Shown here one piece after another: positions 8,263 to 17,900 of a DNA stretch of 34,375 nt. Source of the DNA: a virus; the IMG/VR virus record IMGVR_UViG_3300017788_000089, positions 1 to 34,375 of that record, one strand, 5' to 3'. Every line of letters begins with the position of its first letter. The stretch's first letter is position 1. The notes under the pieces were generated by a model. The model ran no database searches, was not told the DNA's origin, and worked only from the letters and a program-made list of their open reading frames with translations. A program made the translations under genes and the position numbers.

Positions 8263-10515
8263 ATGTCAATGTCTAATAGTCCTTATAAACCATCATTGAG
8301 CAATGAAACTAGTCTCTCAAAATTTATTGACAATCTTTATGATAGAATTCATACATTAGAACAAGTTGTAAACAGAATCGGTTCAGAGACAAAGATGACA
8401 AAAAAAAGAAGGTTTGCTACAAAAAAAAGTGGAGTTGTTTTAAATGGTTTAACTCGTGCTTTGTGCGTAGAAACTATTGATCCTTATAAAATGAACCGTG
8501 TACGATTTTTTCATCCACTTCTTCATAATCCCAAGGCAACTGTTTGGAGTCTTCCTTTTGCCAAACCGATATCTGCTATGGGTGGATTTGATGATTGTGG
8601 CCTTAATTGGGTGCCACCAGCAGGCAGCACTCTGATGATTCTATTTGAAGGAGGTAGCGTTGACTCGGCTTTTTATCTAGGAACTGCTTGGCATAAAAAT
8701 CGTGGCGTCGGTGGACAAGACATTATGGAAATTTTTCCATCTAGAGAATATGAAAGTGTTTACAAAGGACATAGAAAAGGTTATTTAGTTGGGCCTGATG
8801 ACGAGAGTCAGGTGTATCCTCCTTGGAACACAGAGTCTTATAATAGCGGTGATATATTTTTTAATGCACAATTCTCGCTCAACCCAAATGAACAACGGAG
8901 ATCGACTTATCCTAATATTTATGGATTTAAAACTCCAGAGAAGCATATGGTGAAGATGGTTGATGGCAATGCCAAATGTAATCGTCGCTGGAAGAGAATG
9001 GAGCTTATGTCTAGTTGCGGAAACTGGCTGATATTCAAAGACGATCATTTGCATTATGGGGGTCAATGGGCTAATCCTAAATGTCCTCCTAATCCCGGTG
9101 GATCTCCTATTGATGTTTGTTCAAATCACGAATCAACTTTACCTTATTTTAGCGATTTTCATGGCACGCCCATAGAAAAATCAGCAGGCTGTGAACCTAA
9201 TTGTGAGTGTCCTAGAGAAGAAGGACAAACTTGCTCGCCAACTCAGTGCTCCAATATTTTAGGAGGACATACGCCTACTCCATGTGATCCAAATACAAAA
9301 CACTGTGATTCACAAAGTGGATCGAATCGTTTCTTTAAACATAAAAATGAATGCAGGCCGTATCGTGGACCCGGCACGCCTCAAAACAACAGGTGCGATT
9401 TGCCTCAAACCGGTATTCAATTTTTATCTATATCTGGACACAGTTGGGTTATGGATGACTCAGTGGAGGAGCCATCGGGTGTTCCACTATGGGAACGAAG
9501 TATGGATAATTTTAACTTTGGATGCAACAACAAATATCTTGGAAGAACTTATTGGAAAAGTGCAACTGGACACTCAATGATGATGTCTGATGTGGAAGAA
9601 TTAAGTGAGCTTAGAGGAAAAGATAACTTTATTAGGATAAAATCTGCGACTGGCAATAGAATTGAGTTAAATGATCATACAGTCGGGGAGCCTGAGAGGG
9701 GTTGCCCTCCTAATTATGCTGGAGAAGAAAGAGGTATTCATTTAGAAAGTACTTCTACGCATAAAATAAAAATGATAGACCATATGAACGAGCAATGTTC
9801 TCCGAAAAGACAAGAAGGAGGAAATCCTACTCCAAAAGCAACAAAAGCCTATATTCAAATAAAATCAGGATATGGTTTAGAAATGAGATTTAATGATGAC
9901 TTTAGTCAACAACAAACACAGAGTCAATGGATTCAAATTTTACATCCTCAATGTGTTGATCCCGATAGTGATGATACTTGTAATAGCAAAAAAGGTTGTG
10001 GCTATAGAGGCCCACACATATTGAGATTTCAAGGAAGGCCGAAAGGCCAAGCTGGGGTTGTGTTTCTAAGAGCAGGAGGCCACTCTGTTCGTCAAACATA
10101 TGATATGGATGTCGTTATAGTTGGAGATAAAGAGTGCAATCCATCCGATAAGTTTACATATGTCTCTAAAAATAGAAACTCAGTTGTTGAGAATATAGAT
10201 TTTAGATATGCTGGAGAAGAACATATATTTGTTGCAGGAACAAGAATATCTCTATTGGCTGGTAGAGACTGCGGTCCTCCTCCGGGTAAAAAATGTAAAG
10301 GGCCATGTACTTATCCAGTAATAATTGCAAGATGCCCAATTGTTTGTCCGCTTACTAATATAGTTCATTGGTCCATTTATTCTGTTAGTGAAAGGGTGTT
10401 TGCTTCGGGTTGGCGATGCTTGCCTCCTCCTGTTCCGGGAGAAAATGGGCCTTGTTCAGAAGATGAAGAGTCTTCGGTTAGTATTGACACCGGAGCAGGC
10501 ACTGTTACTGTTTGA
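8263..10515 (+). CDS. Baseplate central spike, gp5/VgrG-like, cysteine-rich
   Basis: 750 residues. A short N-terminal helix (21-40) precedes an OB-fold-type domain at about 75-150: NRVRFFHPLL, then GLNWVPPAGSTLMILFEGG, then AFYLGTAWHKN, the usual gp5/VgrG/gpV order. From about 386 to 550 a strand motif recurs: SISGHSWVMDD, SATGHSMMMSD, SATGNRIELND, STSTHKIKMID, IKSGYGLEMRFND. This fits the repeating triangular beta-helix of tail spikes. No lysozyme domain is recognised between OB fold and repeats, unlike T4 gp5. There are 29 cysteines, densest at 310-329 (C310, C314, C316, C324, C329) and near the C-terminus, suggesting metal sites or disulfides. AAGG stands nine bases before the ATG. Confidence 0.78.
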   Translation: MSMSNSPYKPSLSNETSLSKFIDNLYDRIHTLEQVVNRIGSETKMTKKRRFATKKSGVVLNGLTRALCVETIDPYKMNRVRFFHPLLHNPKATVWSLPFAKPISAMGGFDDCGLNWVPPAGSTLMILFEGGSVDSAFYLGTAWHKNRGVGGQDIMEIFPSREYESVYKGHRKGYLVGPDDESQVYPPWNTESYNSGDIFFNAQFSLNPNEQRRSTYPNIYGFKTPEKHMVKMVDGNAKCNRRWKRMELMSSCGNWLIFKDDHLHYGGQWANPKCPPNPGGSPIDVCSNHESTLPYFSDFHGTPIEKSAGCEPNCECPREEGQTCSPTQCSNILGGHTPTPCDPNTKHCDSQSGSNRFFKHKNECRPYRGPGTPQNNRCDLPQTGIQFLSISGHSWVMDDSVEEPSGVPLWERSMDNFNFGCNNKYLGRTYWKSATGHSMMMSDVEELSELRGKDNFIRIKSATGNRIELNDHTVGEPERGCPPNYAGEERGIHLESTSTHKIKMIDHMNEQCSPKRQEGGNPTPKATKAYIQIKSGYGLEMRFNDDFSQQQTQSQWIQILHPQCVDPDSDDTCNSKKGCGYRGPHILRFQGRPKGQAGVVFLRAGGHSVRQTYDMDVVIVGDKECNPSDKFTYVSKNRNSVVENIDFRYAGEEHIFVAGTRISLLAGRDCGPPPGKKCKGPCTYPVIIARCPIVCPLTNIVHWSIYSVSERVFASGWRCLPPPVPGENGPCSEDEESSVSIDTGAGTVTV

Positions 10516-10522
10516 GGTTTTT

Positions 10523-10945
10523 ATGAGTAAAAAATTTTTAGGATTACAATATCCATTAGTAAATACTGCAAGGGGAGTTTTGGCCCAAAAAACAGGTGTT
10601 GACCAAATAAAAGCAGATTTGCTTCAATTATTGTTAACAAATCCGGGAGAACGTGTTATGCTCCCGTCTTTTGGAACACCTTTAAGGAATTTAATTTTTG
10701 AGCCAAATGATATTAATTTAGAAATCAGAGCGAGAGATGTTATAACGCAAGCTATATTAAACTGGGAACCTAGAATAGTAATATCTGATATTGAAATTAC
10801 TTCTAATATACCAAAATCCGCTCTAAATCAATATGATAATTATGACGAGCAAGAAGCTATATTATATATTAAAATAAAATTTATAGATCCAGAGAATATT
10901 CAGCAAGTCGAAGAATTAGTTTTAGAAAGACCAATCGGGGGTTAG
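10523..10945 (+). CDS. Baseplate wedge protein, gp25/GPW-like
   Basis: 140 residues from the ATG at 10523, chosen because GAGG lies six bases upstream; a longer reading from 10388 would run far into the spike gene. Residues 33-62 carry LLQLLLTNPGERVMLPSFG and FEPND, the signature of the GPW/gp25 family (T..GER...P.fG.....FEP). The family forms part of the inner wedge and is related to T4 gp25 and Type VI TssE. The stop is one base before the next ATG. Confidence 0.9.
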   Translation: MSKKFLGLQYPLVNTARGVLAQKTGVDQIKADLLQLLLTNPGERVMLPSFGTPLRNLIFEPNDINLEIRARDVITQAILNWEPRIVISDIEITSNIPKSALNQYDNYDEQEAILYIKIKFIDPENIQQVEELVLERPIGG

Positions 10946-10946
10946 C

Positions 10947-12503
10947 ATGGCTTTAGAAAATTGTCCTTTTGATATAACACCTTATGATCAATCAAGTCTT
11001 GTAAAAATTCCAAAACTTGCAAATTTAAATTATACTAATCAAGATTTTTGGTCTATGAAATCTAGATTAGTAGATTTTATTAAAGAAAAATTTAGTGATT
11101 CATTCAATGATTTTGTTGAATCTGATCTTGCAATTATGCTTATAGAAAATTGGGCATTTATTGCTGATACTCTTAGTTTTAAAATGGATCAAATTGCAAA
11201 CGAAATTTTTATTGACACTGTGAGTGAGGTCGATAACGCATTTAGATTGGCAATGTTAGTTGGATTCAAGCCTCAGCCACCAATAGGCGCAAGGTCTCTT
11301 TGGTCTGCCAATATATCGAATTTGTTAGAAACTAATTTAGAAATTGAAACTCCTGTTTCAATACCTATAGACACAGAGGTCGGGCCAAGATTTATTGAGC
11401 TTTACGCAGCAGACAATAATAATCAACCGATATTCGGGCAAAGCATTTACATCCAATCTGGTACTTTTTTAACAACTTCCATAGTGGGATTAGAAGGAAG
11501 GACATATTTAGGTGGATCTGTTGGCACAGGAGAGCCGAATCAATTTGTTGCTTTATCAAATTTTCCTGTGATATTTAATTCCATTAAAGTAACTGTTGAT
11601 GGAAATGAATGGACGCAAGTGGATTATTTTACAGATTCTCAGCCAAGAAGAGAATTTAGAGTAGAATATTCTCCATCTTATGCTGCTTTTGTAATTTTTG
11701 GAAACAATAGAGCCGGTCAGATTCCTGCTGTTGGTGCGCAAATCGATATAACGTATAGAGTCGGTGGTGGGGTTGCGGGCAATATAGTTACTGGTGCTGC
11801 TGATTTTCAGACCAATTTTATTGTTCCGGGCTTTAGTTTTAGTGTTCCTGTTACTTTTAGAAATTTTACAAAAGGGGAGTTTGGTTATGCAGGTGATACT
11901 CTTGAAGACATAAAAAGAAAACTACCGTACTGGTTAAGAACACAAGACAGAACGGTATCTGGCGATGACATCGAAATTTTTGCTGGTCAGTTTGCAACAG
12001 AATTTAATGGACAAGTTGGAAAAGCAAAGGCAATATTGAGAAACTATGGATGTGCAGCGAATGTTATTGATCTTTATGTTTTAGCAAGAGAAGATGCAGA
12101 CAATTTGGTTTCTCCAGACAATGGACTTAAGGTAGAGCTTCAAGGTGCTTTGCAAGACAAAAAAATGCTCACAGACCTCATTTGCATTAAGGATGGTGTT
12201 GTTGTTGAAGTAGATGTTTTAGTTGATATTACAATGAATAAGTTTTACAGAAAATTTGAAGAAGAATTTAGAGAGAGGGCAATTAGAAGAATAAATGGAT
12301 TTTTTCTATTAAATAATTGGGATTACGGAAAAACTTTAAAATCAGTTGATCTTATAAAGCAATTGGCAGATGTGCCTGAGATAACTTCTACGGATGTTCA
12401 TTTTCAAACAACATCTGAGCAAAACTCAGGTGAGGTTGTAACAACAAAATTTTATGAAATAATTAGACCAACCAATATAACTATAACTTTTGTATACGAA
12501 TAA
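10947..12503 (+). CDS. Baseplate wedge protein, gp6/baseplate-J-like
   Basis: 518 residues, starting one base after the gp25-like stop. Residues about 55-95 (FVESDLAIMLIENWAFIADT and SFKMDQIANEIFIDT) match the N-terminal helical region of gp6/gp47-type wedge proteins. The middle has the GDD-type segment DTLEDIKRKLPYWLRTQDRT leading to an 'SGDDIE' turn, as in baseplate J. In T4, gp6 dimers form the ring that holds the baseplate together. The stop at 12501-12503 abuts the next ATG at 12505. Confidence 0.85.
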   Translation: MALENCPFDITPYDQSSLVKIPKLANLNYTNQDFWSMKSRLVDFIKEKFSDSFNDFVESDLAIMLIENWAFIADTLSFKMDQIANEIFIDTVSEVDNAFRLAMLVGFKPQPPIGARSLWSANISNLLETNLEIETPVSIPIDTEVGPRFIELYAADNNNQPIFGQSIYIQSGTFLTTSIVGLEGRTYLGGSVGTGEPNQFVALSNFPVIFNSIKVTVDGNEWTQVDYFTDSQPRREFRVEYSPSYAAFVIFGNNRAGQIPAVGAQIDITYRVGGGVAGNIVTGAADFQTNFIVPGFSFSVPVTFRNFTKGEFGYAGDTLEDIKRKLPYWLRTQDRTVSGDDIEIFAGQFATEFNGQVGKAKAILRNYGCAANVIDLYVLAREDADNLVSPDNGLKVELQGALQDKKMLTDLICIKDGVVVEVDVLVDITMNKFYRKFEEEFRERAIRRINGFFLLNNWDYGKTLKSVDLIKQLADVPEITSTDVHFQTTSEQNSGEVVTTKFYEIIRPTNITITFVYE

Positions 12504-12504
12504 A

Positions 12505-15500
12505 ATGGCAATTAAAAAAATAAATGAAAATCCAAAAATTACCGATAAAATTTTATTGGAAATAAAAACACCCGATGCTCAGGGTTGTTTTTCTAGTAAT
12601 CCTTATAAAGTTGATAGTGTAATAATATATTACATAGAAAGAGATTTTTTAGGAAACAATTATGGTGAATATGATAAACAAGTAACCTCTGATGAATTAC
12701 AAAAACAATTAAAAAAAGCAGAGGCCGAATTATGTGATGATCCCACTCAAAACAATTTAGAGAAATTAAATAATATTAAAATAGAGATTAAATCTTCTTC
12801 TCAAATAAATAAAATTTATTATAAAGACAGATCTGCAATAAAGGTAATAGGATCTGAGAATTTTCCTGCTTGGCTGACTACTGATATAGAGAATTCTTCT
12901 TTAGTTCTTGTTCCTTATGATGAAAATGGAAATTCTCAATTTGGTAATTTCGTTTATGAGTGGGATCCTAAAGGATCAATTCGTGAAGGAGATTATTTTG
13001 TTTGTTGGACTTGGACGCCATTGCCTGCTGGAGAGAAATTATCCGCACACATACATTTTATAGTTGAGGGAAATAGCAGTGCGGTTGTGGTTGTCCCTTA
13101 TCATTCAACGCCAGAGGGCAAGTACGAAGCTTTGTTGGAGAGATATCTTCCCGAAGTTTATAAATTCACATTATCGAATAATGACGTTACTCCGAAAACT
13201 ACTGAGAATTTTAATTTAGCTATTGCTAAAGGATTTTCTTTTCTTGAAGATATGGCAAATCAAATTATAGATTTATTTGATTCTAATGCACTTCATGAAT
13301 CCATGTTGAGTTACCTATCTAATACATTTGCTATAAAATTAAGATCAAGTGATCCCACCTTGTGGAGAAGACAAATAAAAGAAGCATTCCCTTTAAACAA
13401 AAGAAAAGGAACATTAAGAGGTCTTGAAGATGCTTTTTCTCAAAGTGGGATGAAATTAAATTATTTTATTCAATATTGGCAATTAACTTCAAAATACTAT
13501 TGGATTGAAACATTCACTGTGGAGGATAAAGATTATTTTATTCTTGAAAAAGAAGATATTATTTTAGAACAAAGCACTTATACCGAAGACAATTATTTGG
13601 AATTATATTTAAAAAGAAAAGACTCAGCGGATTTTTTATCGATTTCAAAAGATAGCGTATCTTTTGAAAACACAGAGGGTGGTCTTGTGAAAATGAATTG
13701 GATAGGAGATCAATTGTCTGTGAATGGGATGGATCTTTTTGAAGGAGATGTAATTAAAATAAAATATCAATTTAAAGAAATTCCATCAGCCACAGAGGCT
13801 TCTTTGGATAATTATATACAACTTCTTCCTTTGATGGATCAAAGAAATGAGAATGATCAAGTTTATCCGCCAAAAAATTGGAACGTTAGATTAATAGCAG
13901 AAGACGATCCCTTATTTTCTTTATTGATTCCTGTTCGCCATCCATTTGCTGATCCTTTGCAATTTGGTTGGTTAAGAACTGAATTTGCTTACTCTGAAAA
14001 TATCTATAACGCAGAGGAGTATAACGGATCGATTAGACCTTCTTTCGATGCTTGTCGCATAGATAAAAATTTTATTGATCCTTGTGGTGCTTGTTTAAGT
14101 AGTTCTTATAGTGTTGATATTGGCGTGGAAGAACTAAGTAATGACAGGTTAATTGAAGCACAAGACATATTAAACGAATACACGCCTTTTCATGCTCAAA
14201 TACATTCTATAAATTTTACTGGAGAGGTAAATGAATTTATTCAATCTCCTGTTGAGCAAATAGATACATTAATCACAATCGATTACGTACAAACCGTACT
14301 TTCTGGAAATTCAAATCCTATTTTTTACAGAAACATAGAAGGAGGCTTAAGTAATTGGATTATCACAAGAGAAGATCTCACTGACCAAAACACAGTTCTA
14401 TCTGGAAAAACTGGCATTGCTTATAATGACAAGATTGTTATGATAACTCCAGATCATAATTTAAGTAGTCTGGGTGTTATATGGAACAACCATATAATTA
14501 AAGTTTTATCCCCATCTGTGAATTATGGTGATTACACAATCGATCAAATTCAGGGATCTATGGCGAGAGTAACATCCCCAGTTGTGGAACCGTTGGATAA
14601 AAGTGCTTTTACATTTAATTTATTTAATATAACTTATAAAACAACTACTGCCTCTATAACACAAGATAATTTAATAGTTTTATCTGACGATAGTGTTAAT
14701 TTTTCAGAGCTAGGTGTCAAGAGCACTTGGGATAAAGAAAATACTAGTGGTTATGTTGGTGATTATTGGAAAATAAAATTTCCAGAGTATTCTGATTCTT
14801 TTTACGAAATTTTAGACGTTGCTAATGGAATGTTGATTATTAAAGGAGACTCAATTCTACCCTCATCTGATTCGTCTGGCGTTGGTTATATTTTATATGA
14901 TGATCAAGATAATCAAATTGAAACTAGTGAAATAGGCAATTTAAAAATAACAAAAAGAGGCCGAGTCAATTTAAACGATACTGCCATAATAAATATATTT
15001 GATTTTGTTAAACCGGGAGATCTATTAAACTACAATGAATTAGATTATAATATTTTGGAGATACAAGAGAATGAACTGCTTATTGATGGTTATGATGATG
15101 GTAATGCTTTTGGTGTTTCTGTACAGACTCGTAAAATTTTAATAAAAGAAGGTATAGGATACTTTGGATATAAAGGTCTTAATTTGATAACTGCAAATGA
15201 TCATGAATCTGAGTTTGAGATTCTGAATGGCGAAAATTCAGCCCCAATATCAGAGTGGACGGATGATAGTAATTTTAAAGAGAATTATCTGTTTAAGATA
15301 GGGGATGAGTTCTATAAGATTATTTCAATTAATAAAGAAAAAATCGTATTAGAGGGTAGAGAGCAGGATTGGATGACTAAAGACATTGGTGGAACTAATG
15401 TTTCTTATTCTTTGGTTCATTTTCCAAAAAAACAAGTGAATGTCGGATTTTACGTATTCGATCAGTTGGGTAGATCCGGTCAAGATCCAGTTGTGCGAGA

Positions 15501-15648
15501 GATTTACTCTGATATTGACAAAAACACAGCTATAGTTGCTTTGTCTTCGCCAAAAGGAAGTGGAGTACAAGAAAATATTGTTCAGGATGAAGGAATTAAA
15601 ATAGAAATAGAAATGAAAGACGGAGAAAAATTTGAAGGAGAATTATGA
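12505..15648 (+). CDS. Tail protein I-like baseplate protein with long beta-rich C-terminal extension
   Basis: 1,047 residues from ATG 12505; an in-frame TTG at 12490 lies inside the gp6-like gene and is less likely. Residues about 209-320 match tail protein I (P2 gpI-like, the wedge-to-fibre connector): LLERYLPEVYKF, then FLEDMANQIIDLFDSNALHE, then WRRQIKEAFPLNKRKGTLRG. P2 gpI is under 200 residues, so the rest is an extension. From about 640 to the end a short strand module seems to repeat (GDYWKIKFPE..YEILDV, GDLLNYNELDYNILEI, NYLFKIGDEFYKIISI), each followed by a hydrophobic strand and Gly. I infer a chain of small beta domains reaching outwards. It overlaps the next gene by ATGA. Confidence 0.7.
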   Translation: MAIKKINENPKITDKILLEIKTPDAQGCFSSNPYKVDSVIIYYIERDFLGNNYGEYDKQVTSDELQKQLKKAEAELCDDPTQNNLEKLNNIKIEIKSSSQINKIYYKDRSAIKVIGSENFPAWLTTDIENSSLVLVPYDENGNSQFGNFVYEWDPKGSIREGDYFVCWTWTPLPAGEKLSAHIHFIVEGNSSAVVVVPYHSTPEGKYEALLERYLPEVYKFTLSNNDVTPKTTENFNLAIAKGFSFLEDMANQIIDLFDSNALHESMLSYLSNTFAIKLRSSDPTLWRRQIKEAFPLNKRKGTLRGLEDAFSQSGMKLNYFIQYWQLTSKYYWIETFTVEDKDYFILEKEDIILEQSTYTEDNYLELYLKRKDSADFLSISKDSVSFENTEGGLVKMNWIGDQLSVNGMDLFEGDVIKIKYQFKEIPSATEASLDNYIQLLPLMDQRNENDQVYPPKNWNVRLIAEDDPLFSLLIPVRHPFADPLQFGWLRTEFAYSENIYNAEEYNGSIRPSFDACRIDKNFIDPCGACLSSSYSVDIGVEELSNDRLIEAQDILNEYTPFHAQIHSINFTGEVNEFIQSPVEQIDTLITIDYVQTVLSGNSNPIFYRNIEGGLSNWIITREDLTDQNTVLSGKTGIAYNDKIVMITPDHNLSSLGVIWNNHIIKVLSPSVNYGDYTIDQIQGSMARVTSPVVEPLDKSAFTFNLFNITYKTTTASITQDNLIVLSDDSVNFSELGVKSTWDKENTSGYVGDYWKIKFPEYSDSFYEILDVANGMLIIKGDSILPSSDSSGVGYILYDDQDNQIETSEIGNLKITKRGRVNLNDTAIINIFDFVKPGDLLNYNELDYNILEIQENELLIDGYDDGNAFGVSVQTRKILIKEGIGYFGYKGLNLITANDHESEFEILNGENSAPISEWTDDSNFKENYLFKIGDEFYKIISINKEKIVLEGREQDWMTKDIGGTNVSYSLVHFPKKQVNVGFYVFDQLGRSGQDPVVREIYSDIDKNTAIVALSSPKGSGVQENIVQDEGIKIEIEMKDGEKFEGEL

Positions 15649-16118
15649 TTAAAGAAAGCATAAAAACAAAAGGTGATGTTGAAATAATTTTAGATTTTAA
15701 AAATAAAAAATCAAAAATTATAAATTTCCCCAACACAGTTTTACTTACAGGTCGTAGAGCTTTGGCAAAATCTTTGGCCAATCAAATTGGAGAAAAGTAT
15801 CAATTTAATATAACAAGAATGGTTTTTGGAGATGGAGGAACAAATAATGGTGTTAAAAAATTTGTTAATGCTGGTCGTGAAGGATTGTTCGGAGTAACAA
15901 GATTATCCAAACCTGCATTAGCCAATTTAGACACAAGTGTTCCTGCACAAGCTATTTTCACATCTGTAATTAAATTTGATGAAGCCGTTGGGGTAACTCT
16001 GAACGAAATGGCATTACAAATGGCTGACGGAGGTTTATATAGTATGGTTACTTTTCCTGACTTGAATAAAACAGAGGACATGCAAATAACTTTTAATTGG
16101 AGACTTAATTTTGTATAA
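15645..16118 (+). CDS. Baseplate/fibre-associated structural protein of unknown family
   Basis: 157 residues, translationally coupled to the preceding gene by a 4-base ATGA overlap. I do not recognise a named family with certainty. The protein is mostly beta, with NFPNTVLLTGRRALAKSLA (28-46), MVFGDGGTNNG (59-69) and an LNEMALQMADGGLYSMVTF segment near 120-140, ending in ITFNWRLNFV. This pattern (start of a Gly-rich 'fG.GG', then 'lnE.aL...dG.l.s..tF...... i.w.i.f') recurs in phage proteins encoded beside tail protein I and fibres. I infer an adaptor between baseplate and fibre. Confidence 0.5.
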   Translation: MIKESIKTKGDVEIILDFKNKKSKIINFPNTVLLTGRRALAKSLANQIGEKYQFNITRMVFGDGGTNNGVKKFVNAGREGLFGVTRLSKPALANLDTSVPAQAIFTSVIKFDEAVGVTLNEMALQMADGGLYSMVTFPDLNKTEDMQITFNWRLNFV

Positions 16119-16168
16119 AAATAGTTTTTGCTAAAACCATGTATAAGAAATAATTAAGGAGATTTATA

Positions 16169-16990
16169 ATGCCTAGAATTGAATTAATACCTGAAGTTTT
16201 ATATGGTCCATTGGACCCTATACATTGGGAAATTGACAACATTCCTTTAAAGTCTATTTTAAGAAGACAAAATTTAATTAATTTATCCTTAGACAATGTT
16301 TTGGCTCAAATGCGAGATGCAATTGGAACTCAGGGAAGTCTCTCTAATAGACTAAATCAATCAATTAATGATGATGGAAGTCTTAAGTCTAGTGCTGTAG
16401 ATCAAACAATGCACAGCATAGAAGAACACTCTGACAGTGATTTGTATGTTAGAATGACTAGGGAAGAATCAGAAAAGTTAGCAAATATTTCAGAAGAAGC
16501 AAATAATTTGGGTTTAGAAATATTTACTAATGATATTAATTTTATCGAATTTAATAATGGTTTATTGAAGATTAAACCATCCACAACTATCGTTCCAAGT
16601 TTTGAAGCACCCGATGTTGTTAAGTTCAATATAAGTTTTCCTGCCGAGTCTGCTCATCAACATTATTATGGATTAGTGCCTGTAGATTTGAACGGAGTTG
16701 ATCCTGATAGGAAAAATTTTAAAGTAGCGAATACCGAACTATCCACTGCATTTATAGAAGGCAGTTTAAGGGTTTATATTAATGGAATGAGAATATTCGA
16801 AGACATGTACAACCACCATAACGAGGGATCAGTCCCCCTCGAAGGGGTTTACGTTCCCGGTTCTATGGTTGACAATGCTTGGACTCTTATGTCTTTTACT
16901 AGCGATTTTACAAATGGAACTTTTGAATTATCCTCTGCATTATCCGATGATGATGTAATTCGCATTGATTTTGACAAGGCTTTACTATGA
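16169..16990 (+). CDS. Tail fibre/adaptor-like structural protein
   Basis: 273 residues; AAGGAG seven bases before the ATG supports the start. The N-terminus (PRIELIPEVLYGPLDPIHWE) looks like an attachment segment. The middle is helical and polar (70-115). The C-terminal 90 residues form a strand-rich domain: GSLRVYINGMRIFEDMYNHH, then FTNGTFELSSALSDDDVIRI, then DFDKALL. This resembles end domains of phage fibre and collar proteins that state a 'value and an offset' strand pair, but no catalytic motif is visible. I infer a virion appendage subunit. The stop overlaps the next start (ATGA). Confidence 0.5.
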   Translation: MPRIELIPEVLYGPLDPIHWEIDNIPLKSILRRQNLINLSLDNVLAQMRDAIGTQGSLSNRLNQSINDDGSLKSSAVDQTMHSIEEHSDSDLYVRMTREESEKLANISEEANNLGLEIFTNDINFIEFNNGLLKIKPSTTIVPSFEAPDVVKFNISFPAESAHQHYYGLVPVDLNGVDPDRKNFKVANTELSTAFIEGSLRVYINGMRIFEDMYNHHNEGSVPLEGVYVPGSMVDNAWTLMSFTSDFTNGTFELSSALSDDDVIRIDFDKALL

Positions 16991-17520
16991 ATGTTGGCTT
17001 TATCGTTTTAAGTCCAGACAGAAACGTGGCTGGATTAAAAAATACTATAGGCTCTATAAAAATGAGATCTTATAATAGAGATGCCATATGCGTTGTTGGA
17101 AATGACGCAACTTCAAAAGAAATAAAAGAAATGAAAGAATTTTGTCCTACTTTTAAGGGCAAAAACACAATAACGAGTTTAATAAATATTGGACTTAAAA
17201 AATGTTCTTGGGATTGGGCTTGTTTTGTTTTTGGAGGCAGCAGGATTCCACGTTGTTTGGAAAAAAAATGGAATAATTTTTGTAAAGAAGAAACACATGT
17301 ACTTTATTGTTTGGCTGAGGGAAAAAACGATTTTGTTCATGGTTGCTTTAATGGTGTTTTAATAAATGTAAATTTTTTTAATAAAGTAGGACAATTTCCA
17401 GAGATAAGTATGAGCAAGCAAGGGTTAAACGATTTTGAACTGGCAAAATTAATGTGGGCATCAGATGCTTTATCTCATGGAGTTATTTTTAAAGGAATTC
17501 TTGGAGCCAGAGTGATTTAA
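16987..17520 (+). CDS. Small glycosyltransferase-like protein (GT-A fold, tentative)
   Basis: 177 residues, coupled to the previous gene by ATGA. The N-terminus GFIVLSPDRNVAGLKNTIGS (4-23) followed by AICVVGNDAT has the strand-helix-strand order of a GT-A nucleotide-sugar binding domain. WACFVFGGSRIPRCLEKKW (77-95) sits where GT-A enzymes carry the DxD metal motif, but here it reads FGGS, so the acidic pair is missing. NDFELAKLMW near 150-160 resembles the late 'ED.el..r' helix. It may be an inactive or altered transferase, or a metal-independent one. The role is not proven. Confidence 0.4.
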   Translation: MNVGFIVLSPDRNVAGLKNTIGSIKMRSYNRDAICVVGNDATSKEIKEMKEFCPTFKGKNTITSLINIGLKKCSWDWACFVFGGSRIPRCLEKKWNNFCKEETHVLYCLAEGKNDFVHGCFNGVLINVNFFNKVGQFPEISMSKQGLNDFELAKLMWASDALSHGVIFKGILGARVI

Positions 17521-17900
17521 TGAGTTATCCTTTAGGTTGGATTGTTAGAATTAAAAACGAACAAGGAACATCAGTAGTTTTTCCTCTACTTAATTATCAT
17601 TGGGAGTATGATATTAATTCTTGTTATAAAGGAACTATAAATTTAACCATAGAATCAAACTTAGTTGAATTAAACAAAATTTATAAATTTCAAAAAAATT
17701 CACTTTGTTCAATAGAATGTATACCTCATTATGAATTTAATCAAAAATTTTGTATAAATTTTATAAGTGAAATTAAATTTTCTATAAATAATGAAGATGC
17801 TATTGTGAGAGCGGATTTGTACTGTAGATTCCACAATATAAGGATTGGGAGAGTTGAAACTTTTTTTAATCAAAACAATTGGTTAAAAAATGGTTTTTAA
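17520..17900 (+). CDS. Small beta-rich protein of unknown function
   Basis: 126 residues, starting in the TAATG overlap with the preceding gene, so probably made from the same transcript. I do not recognise it. The composition (alternating hydrophobic and polar residues, many Asn, Ile and Phe; four Cys) suggests a beta-sandwich. Placement suggests a tail or fibre accessory protein. Its stop overlaps the end of the convergent minus-strand gene by four bases. Confidence 0.6.
   Translation: MSYPLGWIVRIKNEQGTSVVFPLLNYHWEYDINSCYKGTINLTIESNLVELNKIYKFQKNSLCSIECIPHYEFNQKFCINFISEIKFSINNEDAIVRADLYCRFHNIRIGRVETFFNQNNWLKNGF

Noticed and set aside
10037-10048. GGCC-GAAA-GGCC hairpin in the spike gene
   Set aside because: A four-base stem in a coding region is too short to claim a function.
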